Assembly: GCA_015350385.1 (NCBI GenBank)
Contig: WNKI01000005.1
Coordinates: forward strand, 696,266 to 760,265
Length of the DNA: 64,000 nucleotides
Source of the DNA: Aculops lycopersici
Taxonomy: Eukaryota; Arthropoda; Arachnida; Trombidiformes; Eriophyidae
Reading direction: 5' to 3'
Shown here: one piece after another, positions 10,721 through 22,100 of the stretch
Layout: each line of letters begins with the position of its first letter
Position numbering within the stretch: position 1 is the first letter of the stretch
The notes under the pieces: generated by a model
Databases searched by the model: none
Seen by the model: the letters and a program-made list of their open reading frames with translations, nothing else
What the model was told of the DNA's origin: nothing
Position numbers and translations under genes: made by a program

Positions 10721-11095
10721 ATGAACAATGGTATAAAGTTGTTTGCTCGAGCAAAGCAAGCTGCCAAGAGAAAGCTGCACACCTGGTCAATTTACCCATA
10801 CCCCCACAATTACATAAACACTACTCAATGGCCTAGCTACCAGGTTTATCGTGAGAATCTTGTTCACCCAAAATGGGCCTACAAGGAGAGGGCAACTGCC
10901 ATGGCAGTACACAGGATCTTCTGGACCTATATAGTTTACATGGGCTTGCATCATCCTGAGGCATTCATCGGCCACGGCGTGTTTCCCAAGGGAGATATAT
11001 ATACTGATGAAGAACTTGGTATACCACCCGATGAAGAGGGCTCATACAAGGAATGGAAGGCTAAGCAGATGGAAGCACAGAATGAGAAGGTCTAG
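10721..11095 (+). CDS. NDUFB2: NADH dehydrogenase 1 beta subcomplex subunit 2 (complex I, AGGG subunit)
   Basis: 124 aa, intronless, starting at the ATG at 10721. NDUFB2 is an accessory single-span subunit of the membrane arm of mitochondrial complex I. The family signature is the C-terminal block TDEELGIPPDEEG, preceded by one hydrophobic helix (AVHRIFWTYIVYMGLHH) and HGVFP. The Arg/Lys-rich start (LFARAKQAAKRKLH) looks like an import presequence. Positioned head to head with another mitochondrial enzyme gene, which would suit co-expression. Confidence 0.9.
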   Translation: MNNGIKLFARAKQAAKRKLHTWSIYPYPHNYINTTQWPSYQVYRENLVHPKWAYKERATAMAVHRIFWTYIVYMGLHHPEAFIGHGVFPKGDIYTDEELGIPPDEEGSYKEWKAKQMEAQNEKV

Positions 11096-11228
11096 ATTCG
11101 GCAGATTGTGATTGTCACCAACCCTCGTCATAGAACTCACGAGGATTATAGATAGAATGATATTAAATTTTCTTTTGTTAGGCAAACTATTGAGCTATCT
11201 AGGCATAATCCAAAAGTTTGCATCTCTA

Positions 11229-11234
11229 TTTATT
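11229..11234 (-). terminator. Polyadenylation signal of NXT1
   Basis: AATAAA on the minus strand about 95 bases past the NXT1 stop codon. Confidence 0.55.
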
Positions 11235-11327
11235 TGAGTTTCGTATTCTGGAGTGTTAATATATTTACAAGTCTTGGGCGCCCGGTTCGGCAAACACCAT
11301 AACAGTTGGCATATCGACTTAAGTCAA

Positions 11328-11735
11328 TCAAGTTTGTGTCCTCACAGTATCGCTGACTATGAGATATTCTTGCGAGCCGGGTACACTCGGCCCGAGTAGA
11401 AAGGTTCTACTAAAGTTTGAGGTAACATTGTTTTGTTTCAACTTTCCACCGGCTATTATCGTGACCATATCGAATATATCGCCCATCTGAGGTACTATTT
11501 GTGCATCCAAAACCTCCAGCGTCGTTTCAACTGAATCCTGGTTGTGGTAGAATTTTGTTATGGCTGTTTTCGTCTTGTAAGGTTGTCCATTCCATATGAG
11601 TGTCGATTGATCGTGATACATCTCAAAAAGGGTTTCCTTTTCCTTATCTTGTTTGGTGAAGAATACCTGTGCAAACTTTATGGCTTCATCTGATCGCTGG
11701 GCATTACCCTCGGCTGTATTCCTAGTGCTCAGCAT
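11328..11735 (-). CDS. NXT1: NTF2-related export protein (p15/NXT)
   Basis: 135 aa, intronless. NXT1 is an NTF2-fold partner of the mRNA exporter NXF1/TAP and supports nuclear export of mRNA. The NTF2 fold shows in order: AIKFAQVFFTKQDKEKETLFEMY, then TLIWNGQPYKTKTAITKFY, a VVD/VLDAQIVPQ strand, a VTIIAGGKL strand, FSRTFLLG and a final YLIVSDTVR strand. Length is typical (human NXT1 is 140 aa). The spacing TLIWNG plus IVSDTVR separates it from NTF2 itself. It is divergent from the PARP1-like gene (416 bp). Confidence 0.92.
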   Translation of the reverse strand: MLSTRNTAEGNAQRSDEAIKFAQVFFTKQDKEKETLFEMYHDQSTLIWNGQPYKTKTAITKFYHNQDSVETTLEVLDAQIVPQMGDIFDMVTIIAGGKLKQNNVTSNFSRTFLLGPSVPGSQEYLIVSDTVRTQT

Positions 11736-12151
11736 GGCTGCTGATCCCGGAACAATATGATAAATGTTTTTCCTAACCTAACTGGGTTAGTTCATAAAAG
11801 AAAATTAGTCATCAATATTCTAAAATTTGGTTGAAAGCAGATTTACCCACGTGTAGATAACACGCATCTGACATGGCAAAAGATTCCAATGATCGAGTTC
11901 ATCGTTCTATCGTTCTCTCTCGTAGGCAGCAAACAAAGACACGCGCCACATTGCGTTTGGTGCAGCATACGAAAACGGATTTCGCTTTCGATTTTCGAGA
12001 CTGGGTTAACGTGAAGCCACTTCGATTTACCGGTAATGTTATGATAACATATTGATTATTATAGCATATAAACTAGTGAAGAAAATATTCAGTCGAATCA
12101 AATCACCTGACTTGTATTGATTCAAGATTGCAGCAAACTTGAAGACACAAC
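11736..12151. promoter_or_regulatory. Probable bidirectional promoter, NXT1 / PARP1-like
   Basis: 416 bases between divergent start codons. It contains a CCCACGTG E-box (11846-11853) preceded by a T-run. A very similar CACCCACGTG site occurs in the Gemin5/CLASRP divergent promoter at 55341-55350. Confidence 0.5.
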
Positions 12152-13786
12152 ATGGCGGAAGAGGAGGACAAGGAATCTTTGGCCAGAGCCCAGTTGCCTT
12201 ATCGGGCTGAGTATTGCAAGACCAGTCGAGCTAAATGCAAGAAATGCACTGAGCCAATGGAGGCCAAGTCGTTGAAGTTGGCAATCATGGTCAAGTCCAG
12301 GTGGCATGATGGATATGATGCAAACTATTATCACGTTCCGTGTTTCTTTCAAATTAAGCGGCCGGCATCTGTTGCCGAGATCCGCCACTTCGAAACACTC
12401 AAGTTTGATGACCAAAAGATGCTCGAAAAGGCGGTCGAGACTAACGGTAGATCAGTTTTGGGTACAGCTGTCCCTGTTGATGCAGGTAAGCCATCTGCCA
12501 AGTCCAAGTCAAAGAAGCGAGCTCAACCAGAGCCAAGTGGTTCTAGCAATGGCGAAGTAAGTGTATTGGTCAACTATGATGACTTCTCGATTGAGTATGC
12601 CAAGTCTGGACGTGCCAAGTGTGTTGTTTGCGAGGAGAAAATTGAAAAGGATGCTGTTCGTATCAGCAAGCTGGACTACGATGCCGACACTCCGTGGCAA
12701 GGTGGCCCGGTGCCTAGGTGGCATCATGTTGAGTGTTTTGCGAAGGCTCAACAAAAGTTGGAATTTTTCGGTCAAGTTGAGAAGATCAAAGACTTCAAGT
12801 TGTTAGAGAAAGAGGATCAAAAGATGGTTAAGAAAATTGTGAAACCAATCAAGCCTGAGATACCAGATGAGAGCAAGAAGCCAAAGAAGGATCCAGAAAC
12901 TGCATCTAAAGAAGAGGCAGAGGAGAAGTTACTTAAGAAACAATCGCGAAGATTTTTCAACTTACGCGAGCATGTGGATGCTATGAAACGAAAGGACATT
13001 GAACTGATGCTTGAGCATATGGAACAGAAGAGCTTCTTCCGCAATCCGTCGGCTCTAGTAGATCATGCAACGGATATACTCATGTTTGGACCTATGGAAA
13101 GATGTCCAGAATGCAAGAGAACCGACGGAATGGTGCTGAGAGGAAGCAGTTACATTTGCACCAATGGTTCCGATGAAAATCCATGCTCTTATGAGGTCAG
13201 AGAGCCTAAGAGGGGTGTGCCTGATATCCCTGAGGATATAGTGGAAAAGTATGACTTCTTCAATAATGGCTACAAATTCCGTGGTGGTCATCGTATATTT
13301 CCAAGTAAATTTGTCAAGGCAGTTGAACAAAAGGAGGCCGAGGACAATAATATTGTACAGGATGGGGCATCACTCGAGGGTATTACTATCGGAATGATCT
13401 CATGGAAATCTATCGACTTTGAAAAATCCAAGGTACAAAAGAAGATCACCACTTTGGGCGGCAAGCTAACTGTTGCATTGGGCAAATCCGTATTTGTCAT
13501 TCTTTCTAATGAGGATGAATTATCTAAAGACACGCCAAAGGTTGAGGTGGCTAAAGCTCTTGAGATTCCATTTGCCAAGGCGGACTTTTTGTTCAAGATT
13601 GAGAAGAAGGAGGACGTTGTGCCCGAGGTAAAGAAATGTCTCATTGGAGATACCAAATTCGACCTAGCTGCCCGTTACAAGCAGGTGAAAGTTGAGATTA
13701 GTGAGGATTTGAATAGCTCGGCCGAAACCATTGAGGACAGTCAGTATGGATCTGAAGTAAAACCCGAGGTTGTGGATCTAGATTGA
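12152..13786 (+). CDS. PARP1-like DNA-break sensor lacking WGR and catalytic domains
   Basis: 544 aa, intronless. Domains in order match the N-terminal half of PARP1. Zinc finger 1 has ligands C29, C32, H61, C64. Zinc finger 2 has C157, C160, H192, C195. PADR1 with the third zinc fold has C318, C321, C336, C345. A BRCT domain covers residues ~408-495. Fingers 1 and 2 recognise DNA breaks in PARP1, and the BRCT domain is the automodification region. After BRCT there is only ~40 residues of acidic tail. The WGR and ADP-ribosyltransferase domains, which make up about half of normal PARP1 (~1,010 aa), are absent. No open frame with their motifs follows in the next 22 kb. As read, it can bind DNA but cannot make poly(ADP-ribose). 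A CCCGAG|GTAAAG donor-like site at ~13629 leaves room for an alternative spliced form. It could be a paralogue beside a full PARP1 elsewhere. Confidence 0.9.
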   Translation: MAEEEDKESLARAQLPYRAEYCKTSRAKCKKCTEPMEAKSLKLAIMVKSRWHDGYDANYYHVPCFFQIKRPASVAEIRHFETLKFDDQKMLEKAVETNGRSVLGTAVPVDAGKPSAKSKSKKRAQPEPSGSSNGEVSVLVNYDDFSIEYAKSGRAKCVVCEEKIEKDAVRISKLDYDADTPWQGGPVPRWHHVECFAKAQQKLEFFGQVEKIKDFKLLEKEDQKMVKKIVKPIKPEIPDESKKPKKDPETASKEEAEEKLLKKQSRRFFNLREHVDAMKRKDIELMLEHMEQKSFFRNPSALVDHATDILMFGPMERCPECKRTDGMVLRGSSYICTNGSDENPCSYEVREPKRGVPDIPEDIVEKYDFFNNGYKFRGGHRIFPSKFVKAVEQKEAEDNNIVQDGASLEGITIGMISWKSIDFEKSKVQKKITTLGGKLTVALGKSVFVILSNEDELSKDTPKVEVAKALEIPFAKADFLFKIEKKEDVVPEVKKCLIGDTKFDLAARYKQVKVEISEDLNSSAETIEDSQYGSEVKPEVVDLD

Positions 13787-13867
13787 TCTAACACTGATAC
13801 TTAGTTAAAAAATTGTGTATATGATATAATATTCAAAGCTTTATGGCACCAAACTAAAACAACTAAA

Positions 13868-13873
13868 ATAAAA
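13868..13873 (+). terminator. Polyadenylation signal of the PARP1-like gene
   Basis: AATAAA about 82 bases past the stop codon, supporting a true 3' end soon after the BRCT-coding region. Confidence 0.6.
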
Positions 13874-16503
13874 ATTCAACTAGCTCAAGATCTCCAACAA
13901 AAGTTTTGAATTACGATCAACATGTTATGGGCAAAAGTCTTAAATTGGACGTGTGGTCGAACAACGAGATGAAGTGAACGCGTCTTTAATCGATCAGATT
14001 TCACAAGTCTAAACGCCAGTTCATTGCCATTTGATTGATTGATAAAAGGCCGTTTGATTGATGGCCGACGTTGACTTAAGATTCACGTAGGAGATTTAGC
14101 GTTCTGTGTAGATTGCCAAAATGGTGCATAAAGGTGAGCGTTCGGCAAAGATTGTATAACTCGACACATGGTCACAAGTTGGAGGCGTCGATTTGATGTC
14201 ATTTCCATCAACTTGTTGCCAATTTGGTCACTTGATCTCGCGGTTAGTCAAAAAGGTGTTGTGCAATATGAATGCCCGCACCTGGACCAACCAATTAGTC
14301 TAACTCGCTGTTCATTGATTGTAAGCGCAACAGGTTGGCAAGACCGCACTGCGGTTCGTATTTTTTTGCTCGCGTACACGAGCTTCTCTATTGAACATTA
14401 CCAGTAATTGATTGCTAATTTTGTCAGATCAGTATTACATTATTTGTAGCACAGTTTGCATCATATTTGACCCAAAAGATTGGCAGCTTTATTCTATCTG
14501 CTCGTTCTATCCAACCTACCTTTTGATTCGAGAGGATGGAACCGAATTTAGCTCTCTTTCTCTCTTTACCTATTGGCTATTATTATAAATACAGATTCAC
14601 TTTGCTCGAGTTAGTTTGCGCGTCACTTTTAAGAATCAGATAGAAAATCTTGAGCAATACTTCTTGGCTAACCCACATGAGTTGGCTAAAGATAACCGTT
14701 TCAATAATTTGATCGATTTTCTTCTCGCTTTCACCTACAGTGATGGGAATCGAAAGCTCGGGAGCTAATAGAGGCTCAAATTGGGAGCGAAAGCGAGCAA
14801 ATTGGAAATTAAATAACGATTGCCATCAATAGACACAAAGAAGGATCGAGTTACTTCTTGGGCGCCCAAAATATGGCAAGTAGAGAGTTGGCCAGACGTA
14901 TTTTTGCGCGCTTGACGCGCTCTGCCAGCGAGCAACTCACACAGGTTGCAGCAGGTTACGTCGTCAGCTATACTATTACCATCGTCATCATTGGTGCTAG
15001 TGTTTTTTTTTGTAACGGTGCAGTCGCATTCGATTAAATTGAACGGCAAGGCGAATGAGTTCAAGTATCATTTACTCCTTTCTAACTTTATGTCTATCTC
15101 TGTATCGGCAAAACGTTTAATGCTCTTGTTGTTGTTGTTATTATTGTTGCGTACAACTAGAACCAACCAAAAACTGAAGCAAAACAAGCATCAAGTGGTT
15201 GTTGACCACACAATACACAACGAGGGCCAATTGATTCGCTCCTCAAACTTTCGAGTTTGATTCTAAGCGACCGAAAGACTTCATCGCTTTCGCCGGCAAA
15301 AGGTTGAAACCGCAACAACAGGTAGTTGTAACGCTGGGTGCTTCTGCTGCTACTTGCGCCCAATGACTAGTCATTCCAACATTTAAACTCGATTTGGATT
15401 GACAGCCGATTGATGCGTCTCGTTGCGGGCGCAACAAGTGGCCATTGGATAAGGAATGCAGTCAGAGAGTTGAGCGAAAGGAAGTGGGCAAATCGATTGT
15501 GTCGCTGGTGGTACGGAATCATCTTCATCTATCTAGATCTACCTATGGTTTCCTTTGTTGGCCAGCTTGCTGTGGTTAGCTTCTTTGCATCTCAGTCCCT
15601 TCTTCGGTTTAATTGTACCGGCCGAATAACTTACTAACTGGCTGGAGCTCATTGGTTTGAATGTCTGTAGCCAGAAGAGATTTTTAGTTGTTTGGTTTAG
15701 TTTTAGTTGTTAGTTAGTTCGAGAGAGCAAACGATATGATGATTTGGCTTTACTTTGTCTAGTTTTTCTCATTCGTCCAGTACACAGGCAAATTCAATTT
15801 GCCTGCCAATCCGCCTGTTTAAAGTTGTAACTGTGACTACGATTGCGACGACGAAGACTGCGATGCATCAAGATGCGCCTGGCGATGAATCAAAATATCA
15901 TATAAAATATGATGATCTCTCAGTGGGGGAAAAAGATTGCCGATTGTCCACCTGTTGCTGCTCCCTAGCCCTGACTACTCAACTGTCTATTGGTCTGTCT
16001 GGTCTGTTTCTACCTCCTTGTTTTGAGCTCCAGTTTGTGTGTCTAGCTGTTGGATTGTTTGTGTTGTGTTGTTTTGTTGTGTTGTGTTATCTGTACTGTT
16101 TGTTGGTCTCTGCAGTGTAAAACGATGAACTCCACTCCGCCTGTCACTTGGCATTGCTCTTTTGATTTGATTATCTCGCCAAAGGGCAGCGCACAAAACT
16201 GGCGCAACCGGTTGCCCAACTAACCGGCCGATTGTGTGCTGCCGTTGTCGGTCGAGAAGGTTATTCTGCCTCTTCTTTCCGCCGATCTGATCCACCACCT
16301 GAGCCCCCTCTCCAATGTCTCCGCTCTGGTTCGCCCACAACTCGAGCGCATCCACTTGTTCTGCGCCTTTAACGCGCGCCTGTCTCCCAATGAAGTCATT
16401 GAGTTAGTCAAAAATTGTGCCATCAAGTCGACCGAGTAACCTTGGTGCCACCGATGGCCGTTGCGGTGGCCGCTAGTCTCCACTTGGACGGATGCTCAAT
16501 TGG

Positions 16504-16566
16504 ATTGAGAATGAAAATGGAGATGGAAATGAAAACGAAGATGAAAATGAAAATGAAAATGAAAAT
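16504..16566. repeat. GAAAAT-type hexamer tandem repeat
   Basis: Roughly ten imperfect six-base units (GAAAAT, GAGATG, GAAAAC variants). It reads as Lys-Met or Glu-Asn repeats in its open frames, which are not real proteins. Confidence 0.6.
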
Positions 16567-17894
16567 CTCGCCCACTCGCCGAGCAGCGAGCGGTTTCTTT
16601 GTGTGACAACTCAATGGCGGCCGAGCGACATCCGCTGCCGATCAGCAGCGGTGGCAACACCAGCTCCAACAGGTGGCTGCGGAGACACTGGCTGCTCCCT
16701 GGCTCCACTGCCGCTGGCGCCCATCGAGCGTACGAGCAAAGGAGGAATTGAAGTGGAGCAGGAAGTTTGAGTGGAAAATTCGGATGCCCGACTGACCACA
16801 AGACGTAGTGGTCCCAGTAACGACACAATGGCAACTGTGTAGAGTGGATCCTATTCTATTGACAGTGGGAAAGCGGCACGACAAATCACCGCAGCAACAG
16901 GTAGGTAACTCTGTCGACTAGCAGATGGTGCCTTTCTTTTCTAATGGATGAAGAGGAAGCTGAAAGTATGCTACTCGCGGCAGCGCTCACTGCTCGAGGT
17001 TACATGACACTTGTGGTGCTGGTCAGCTGTACACTAATTATCCAACAACCTGTTTATCCTGGAACAAGGATTGTGTTGGCTTGAGTTTATTAGTTATGCG
17101 TTATTAAATCGTCGCCGGTGCCATATGCGAGCGGGAAACTCGCGCCTCGCTTACCAACCTCCAGATGCGCGTTGAATTGTCCCACTTCCGTTAGTTTCGT
17201 GAGTCTAGTGCTTTCTCTCTGCGTAATTTTGTCGAGACAAAACAAGACGAGGCACGCTATTGAGCGATATGATGACGGAGAGTCATCATCATCATCCTCG
17301 CATGGCCATCCATTCAAATTCTTCATTGCGCTGCTGCTGCTATTCCACTCGCAACTGCAGTTGCATCAGTGTCAGGCGATGCAGTTTAATCAAATTAAAC
17401 CGACGCTCAGGTAAAGGAGAGCGCCAAGTTTACCTGGTCGCTGCTAGAGTGTCACGCTTAATGATGGCAATCGGTGAGGTTGAGAGGAAGATCAGAGGGC
17501 AAGTTCGCTCTTCTTGGTCAGCTGAATGCAGTGACTGTATGATGCAGCACCGACACTGTCATAAGGAACGATAATAATAAAAGACGAACGCTTATGGTCG
17601 TGTCGTCCAGTCAGCGAGCTTCTTTCTCTCCAGCTCATCATGTGAGAATTGACGTCTTGAGAAGCAACTGAATCATGACTTGCTTGTGAGCGGACGATAC
17701 GAGCGCTTGAGTTTGGTCTCTCATCCGTCCACGATGCTCAAGGCGCCTAACGGAGATTCACGCAATTGAGTCACAACAACCTGCTCGTAATCCAACTCCA
17801 TCATTCCAAGTGTCAACGTGAGACCTTGTAATGTCAGGTGATAGTTTGTGGTGGAGGTTTTGGTTGCTAGAGGCTAGCGGTTGCCCACGAATCG

Positions 17895-17930
17895 TTCAAA
17901 TGACCACTCTCATTAGAATGGTCATTTGAA
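17895..17930. repeat. Perfect inverted repeat, 12-bp arms
   Basis: TTCAAATGACCA and TGGTCATTTGAA separated by 12 bases. Located upstream of the chitin-binding gene. Function unknown. Confidence 0.6.
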
Positions 17931-17984
17931 TTTTCTCCGAATCCACTCTCCGTGTCTCGCACGCCCTCGAGCTCGCCAGGCGGC

Positions 17985-18090
17985 GCCAAGCTCGCTGGCA
18001 AGGGTTACGCATGCGCGCCTTCGTGGCTAGATCGCCGCGCTAACGGGAACCGGTAGTTTAAGGCACCAAAAATCGCGCCTGCGCTTGCGC
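17985..18090. promoter_or_regulatory. Candidate CpG-rich promoter with NRF1-like sites
   Basis: A short CpG-rich island in otherwise moderate-GC DNA. It contains ACGCATGCGCG near 18007 and CTGCGCTTGCGCAG near 18078, both close to the NRF1/Ewg consensus (YGCGCAYGCGCR). It lies about 1 kb before the signal-peptide exon. No transcription start could be proven. Confidence 0.35.
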
Positions 18091-19137
18091 AGAAGAGGAT
18101 CAAAGGAAGTCGAGACTCGCCAACCGAGAGGACAGAGACAGAAAGCGAGAGCATAGCATTTCACTCTCGCTGTTGCGGATTCCACCCATTCGCTTTAGTG
18201 TTAAAGTTTGCCTGTTTATCTCGATTGAAACCATGTGTTACCTGAGCTCGTTGTTGTTGTTGTCGTCGTTCCCTTGAATCTGAACCTAAATCGAGCCGAC
18301 GAAATGAATAAAAAAGTTCTTCAGTATCATAAATGTGAGCAACTGTGCACGACCGAGAGTCCGACTGATAGAGACAACTAAGCGATAAGCTAATAAGCGC
18401 AACAGGTGCCCGCTCGTGCAAATGCAACCCAAGTTTCTCCCTTCCTCACCCCCTCTTTCTCTTATCACAATCGAGCCTAGTCTTCAATTCAAAGAAGAGA
18501 CAAGAAAAGAGACAAAGGTTGGACAGTTTAGTTGTAGTGTGAAAAGTCTGAGACTCTTACTTGTTAATAAAGGGAAAGACGAAGAGAGGGATTAACGACA
18601 AGACAAGACAAGACCGGACTTATTTGCGATGACAGGCAGAAGCGATTAGTCCTTGGTTTTTGTGTTGAGAGTTATGAAACCATTAGGGTTACATGGGAGT
18701 TTATATTTGAGATGAAAATAATTAACTCGATTAAAGAAGAAGAAAAAGCAGCAACAACAAGTGTCAGCAACAACATGGAACAATTCAAGGGAGAAGACAA
18801 TGAGTTGCAAGCAGGAATCGAGCTCAAGGTGGAAGCTGAGCGCCGGTTGGTTTGTTCGCCGATCCAAACGGAAGTTTCTCTTGATTACCGATTTGATCCC
18901 GCCGCCACCAACGGCAACAAGTGTCGCCTGTATGATAGCTACAGTGATAATAATCATCACATAATTAGAAGAGCAACAAAAAGAGCAACCCGAACACCAT
19001 CCAGTTCATCAATATCAAAATCAACATCTCCATTATCATCATTACCCCTGACCAAGTTTATTATATTTCCAAGCAAAACATCGTCTAATCATCATCCTCG
19101 AAGGCATCAAAAGCGAATTTATTTTAAGCAGTCAATT

Positions 19138-22100
19138 ATGTCGCAATCGCTGGTTTCAATGGTGTTGCTCGCTTTGGTTGCGCTCTCGGCACTTGAAATA
19201 TTTCAACTACAACACCAACTACAACCACTTGTTAGTTGCACGGAAGTGGCAGCCAGCACACAAATTAGTCACCAAAAACCAGCTGTAGGATTGAGACAAA
19301 ATACACAGCAACACCCAAGTCTCCAATATGCACCAACAGGAGGCCATGCGCTTCAAGCAACAAACGATGTGATCCAATCGCAAGGTGAGTTGATTACGAG
19401 GGAATAGCAAGCGAGAGAGGGAGACTTAATTATATGGAGGAAATATGTTTGATCCTGTTCATCTACCATCTGGTAGACTGCCAATATTCAGCGCAACTTT
19501 TCGAATACGATGCGTTCGGTGGTCGTCACATCACTTTGGCCACCACTTGTTGCTGGATTGAGATGAAGACAGAGTCGAATTGCGACAACAACTTCTGGTT
19601 AGCTAGACTCTCACGTCCAACAGCAGTCTAATCTTACCAGTCCTTCTACAGCAGAGATTCGGTATCGAGAGTTGAGCGACAAATGGCCCGCGGCTTCGCC
19701 CTACCTGCTAGAGGAACAACCAACCAACCAACCAACTAACTGACTACGAATTGAGCTATACTAATTTCAAATCGACTCCTTAGAATGAGCAAGCAACTCA
19801 ATTTGAGCTAACCGCTCATCGCGAGCGCGCAAAATTTTCATTCATAGATCAATCAGCGGCCGCTTAGTCTAGTTTGGGAGGTAGATACTCTTTTTTTATC
19901 GAATTCATATGTTTTTACTTCTTGTTCTAGGTGGTGGAAGAATTAGATGGAGTAGCAGTGGTAGTATCGGCCACTAAATTTAGTTGATAACTTGAATTTA
20001 GTGTCGCTCTTACCTGGACATGTTCTAGATTAACTCGCTGTGTGCGTGCAGCCAATTAAACTTCAACCTGGAACCACAGCTTTTATTGCTCGACGTCGTC
20101 GTTTGACGTCGCAGGTCCACCTAGCCAGCGTCCGATGCTGTCGATTGGTCTGGTGGTTCACCGGTCGCTTGGTTGGTTGCTGTCGGCGAGCAAATAGCTT
20201 GATTGGCCGATCGGATTTTTGCTCGTTCCCTGGCAAAAGCCAATAGGCAATAGATGAAAATTGTTCAAACTTTCAGCTATCCAGATGAAGCGACGAGAGT
20301 TTACAAACCAAGAGCGGAAAGAAAAATTACCAGCGTGAAGTATAAAATTGCCCACAATTTAGACCAATATTCTCTTTGCTCTTTTCACCCGAACGAGGAG
20401 AAAAATTTTATTAACTAACGAGCTCGACGTGCCCTTCAATTTGCGGTCTTTCCCTTTGCCTGGCATTTACCTTCTCCCACTAATTTGGTGGCGATAATCT
20501 AAACATTCTCTTTGTCGGCGAATGAAGAGCGATTATTATCAATTATTTCATAAACTATTCGCTTCGCAATCAGCCAGCGCGTCGGCCACAAAAGATAGAT
20601 TGATCGATCGTATTTCTTTACATCAAATTGACTCCGTTGGTTATACTCATAAACTCAATCAGCTTCAGTTGCTGACATTCCAAGCGAAGTCTTTGCCGGA
20701 ACTTGAGCAACATAATGTGACAGCTTGCATCTTGAGTTATGAGAATTTGTCGTCAAGCTGGAGAGCAACAAGTTGGTCAAATAAAGTTGGCCACTTATTG
20801 CGCCCTCCACTCGACACACTTGGCACCACAACAAAGTTGCGAGCGAGTCTGCTGCTTTCTCCCACCTGAATCATGTCTCTCTATTCAGAGAGTATAAATA
20901 AAGAGCGTGGACAAGAATGTGTGCGACTCTCTTAGCCAATGGCAACTCATTGGCTCATGGCATTGCATCCTCAAAGTCAGAACCACCTGTAACCACTTGA
21001 CGAGGAGCAACCTGTTGACTCGCGCTCTGACCAAACTTCACACCGCTACCCTGAGCGCCAATCGATTTAGCGCTCATTTTTGTGCAATGGTTCCGTGGGT
21101 CGCCTCGTTACGGCGGCTCTTGTGTGTCCGCCTCCAATAGATTGACGACGCTCGGCCGGCCGACCGACCGATCGACACATGGACAGATAGACCGACAGAC
21201 CAAATAAGATAAGTTTTGCCAATTGAGTTACGATCAACTTGAACAGCAAGCTAGCTTGCCGGAATCATCAGCTGACCAATCGACCGAAAAGGATAACTTA
21301 GTTTCCGCACTCACAGCCGCGGGAGTCGCAGGTAAACACACGCACACACACAAGCGCACAAATATCAAACAGAGTTTTAGTTGCTTGGCCATAGTAGGAG
21401 CAAGAGCAAAAGCAAAAGCAACACCAGCAACAACAATGGATTTCTTGAGCCGCTAAGAGGCGACACGTTGCGCGTTTTGGTGGTTACTGTCGGTGGGATC
21501 AAGTGGCCAGCTAAAACCAACACACAGGTGGTTTGTTATCCGTCGTTATTGTGTGAGCTGATGCGCTCAGTTGGCCACTTGAACTTGACGGCTAGGTGCG
21601 CGCTTGCGGCCGCCGAGCGAGCTTTAACTTTTTGGCTTATTGGCGGCGCTCCATTGAGTTGCGTCGCGTTCCGTTGCTTTGCTTTGCGAGGGCACATTCT
21701 ACAGGTGGGCAAAATCGCGTTTGTAGGATCAATTTTTAAGCTGATTGATTCATCTCATCCCATCGGTTCAATTCATCGGGCGCGTCGAAGTTTAAGGAGG
21801 GAAAAGAGAGTGAGAGACTCCAGTTGGCCTATCCAATTGGAGTTGGATTGGCCAACTGATCCTTCTCGTGGGCTTGCCAATTTTCCGTATCTTTATTTTA
21901 AGTTCACTTTGGTTGTCTCCTCTCCCTTGTTGCTCTCCCTTTCTCGCTGAACTATCTGCTAACTGCCAACTCGCCCACAAAACAAGGCAAACAATTGCTT
22001 CTTATTGGCCAACCACTTGTTGCCTGCAACTCACTGAACTGAACCGAATGGTCCAACTGGAGCGCCCAGGTGAGCGAGTTGCTCGTGAGCAAACACAATT

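Larger units (their letters stand above)
13874..19137. other. Long non-coding region upstream of the chitin-binding matrix gene
   Basis: About 5.3 kb without a supportable coding sequence. Open frames here are short, overlap on both strands and lack family motifs. It holds scattered CAACA[G/A]GTG E-boxes, a GAAAAT-type hexamer run (16504-16566), a 12-bp-arm hairpin (17895-17930) and a CpG-rich island with NRF1-like sites (about 17985-18090). It probably contains the promoter and 5' leader of the downstream gene. An open frame from 18712 runs in frame into the signal-peptide exon and could extend its N-terminus. Confidence 0.5.

Noticed and set aside
18712..19137. In-frame N-terminal extension of the matrix gene from an ATG at 18712
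   Set aside because: It would put 142 polar residues before the hydrophobic segment and destroy the signal-peptide layout. The ATG at 19138 gives a clean secretion signal. A type II membrane form remains possible.
21381..21950. 189-residue plus-strand open frame in intron 1
   Set aside because: No domain, no splice or promoter context, and overlapping open frames on the other strand. Long stop-free stretches are expected in this GC-moderate intron.
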